From Clostridium aciditolerans (GTDB taxonomy: Bacteria; Bacillota; Clostridia; Clostridiales; Clostridiaceae), in contig NZ_JAEEGB010000037.1 in the NCBI RefSeq assembly GCF_016316925.1, positions 1 through 64,000 on the forward strand: 64,000 bases of DNA. The letters run 5' to 3'. The notes under the pieces are model-generated. The model had not been told where the DNA came from, searched no databases, and saw nothing but the letters and a program-made list of their open reading frames with translations. Within the stretch, counting starts at the first letter, position 1; each line of letters opens with the position of its first letter. Below are positions 63,253-64,000 of the stretch, in pieces. The translations under genes were made by a program, and so were the position numbers.

Positions 63253-64000
63253 TTATATAGAATTTATTTTTGAATTTTTAAAAGGTACTACATCTTTACT
63301 AATAACATTCTTTAAAACCTCTAGATCTATCTCTTCCCCTACAAAGGCTGCATTTGTTATACCCTTCATAAAAGTCTTTTGCATAACTTCATTTAATTTT
63401 TCTTTATTGATATTGTCTATTTTTTCTATTATATCTGTAGGTTTATTTATTCTGTTCAAAAATAGTACTGATTTTCCATTATTGAACATTCTACTACTAG
63501 TACTTTCTAATCCTAGAATATAACTGCCTTTTAACTGTTCTTTTGCTTTAAGAAGCTTTTCATCACTTATACCATTCTTAATGAATTTATCCATTTCATC
63601 CTTTATCATGTGCAATGCATCTGCCGCGTACTGCGGATTTAAACTAGTATATATGCTTACAACACCGGTATTTCTAAAAGATGAGATATATGAATAAATA
63701 GAATAACATAACCCCTTTTCTTCTCTTATTTTTTGGAATAATATAGAAGATGCTCCTCCTCCAAATACATTGCTCAAAAGAAGTAATGAATATAATTCAT
63801 CTTTACCAGATTCAATACCTGGTATCCCTAAGCTTAGATGAAGCTGTTCTATAGTTTTTTTTCTATATAAGTGACTTGTTAAAATATTTGGTTCCGAATA
63901 ATTAGTTACTTCTTTGTTACTGCTGTTCCAGTTTCCAAAATATTTGTCTACAAGTTTTTCTACAGCTTTTGCATCAAATTTTCCAGAAATAGATATAACT
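63253..64000 (-). CDS. mlpA: M16 (pitrilysin/insulinase) peptidase, C-terminal part (cut by window edge)
   Basis: The last 249 codons of an M16-family zinc peptidase; the start lies beyond 64000. The readable part begins VISISGKFDAKAVEKLV, continues with SNVFGGGASSILFQKIREEK (the conserved GGGxSSxLFQxxRExxGL region) and GLCYSIYSYISS, and ends FKNSKINSI. The HxxEH metal site would be in the missing N-terminal half. Neighbouring ymxH and dapG identify it as the MlpA/YmxG orthologue. An internal TTG at 63777 is not the true start. Confidence 0.88.
   Translation of the reverse strand, partial: VISISGKFDAKAVEKLVDKYFGNWNSSNKEVTNYSEPNILTSHLYRKKTIEQLHLSLGIPGIESGKDELYSLLLLSNVFGGGASSILFQKIREEKGLCYSIYSYISSFRNTGVVSIYTSLNPQYAADALHMIKDEMDKFIKNGISDEKLLKAKEQLKGSYILGLESTSSRMFNNGKSVLFLNRINKPTDIIEKIDNINKEKLNEVMQKTFMKGITNAAFVGEEIDLEVLKNVISKDVVPFKNSKINSI

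Overview
The window is low-G+C chromosomal DNA of an anaerobic, spore-forming Firmicute, most likely a Clostridium in the broad sense. The evidence is strong GGAGG-type ribosome binding sites, frequent TTG/GTG starts, AT-rich intergenic DNA, [FeFe]-hydrogenases, SpoVS, an FtsK/SpoIIIE translocase, a YlmC/YmxH-type protein and a UGA-encoded selenoprotein. I see no tRNA, rRNA, CRISPR array, transposase or phage gene. Most genes lie on the minus strand.

Layout. 1-12.5 kb: the start of gdhA, an RpiR regulator, small conserved proteins (DUF4264, MnmM/YtqB, RluB, YkuS, a YkgJ-type cysteine-cluster protein), a FetAB-like ABC pair, a GT2 glycosyltransferase, YedF, LrgAB, a nitrilase-family hydrolase and TcdA. 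13-20.5 kb: a hydCBA operon for a trimeric, NuoEF-containing [FeFe]-hydrogenase. It converges on an operon for a sensory-type [FeFe]-hydrogenase (2Fe-2S protein, HydS-PAS, PP2C phosphatase). 20.7-24.7 kb: MobA, an AlaX-type editing protein, a K+-channel-like protein and MarR. 25-29.7 kb: a reductive pyrimidine degradation operon (preT, preA, DUF1097 membrane protein, dihydropyrimidinase). 30-32.5 kb: cysS behind a leader peptide with four consecutive Cys codons and an attenuator, then a divergent HesB-like selenoprotein gene whose UGA hides it from ordinary ORF calling. 32.5-43 kb: Fe-dependent alcohol dehydrogenase, lipoprotein, HD and patatin proteins, hemerythrin-like protein, thioesterase, a Lon-like protease, a repeat-rich protein and a LigT-like protein, with dispersed intergenic repeats. 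43-49.8 kb: ptsG with a GlcT-type antiterminator, purB, ptsH, an aminotransferase and a PHP-domain protein. 49.9-52.4 kb: a polyprenyl-phosphate sugar module (UbiA-type phosphoribosyltransferase, GT-C enzyme, SMR-like carrier). 52.5-64 kb: spoVS, rny, recA, pgsA, rimO, spoIIIE, tepA, dapG, ymxH and an M16 peptidase, in the same relative order as in Bacillus subtilis but lacking several genes found between them there (cinA, ymdB, spoVFAB, dapA).

The best leads are the cysteine-leader attenuator of cysS, the HesB-like selenoprotein, the hairpin between the ribosome binding site and start codon of the DUF4264 gene, the paired catalytic and sensory hydrogenase operons, and the putative polyprenyl-phosphoribose module. 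All calls come from reading the sequence and family knowledge; no database search was run.
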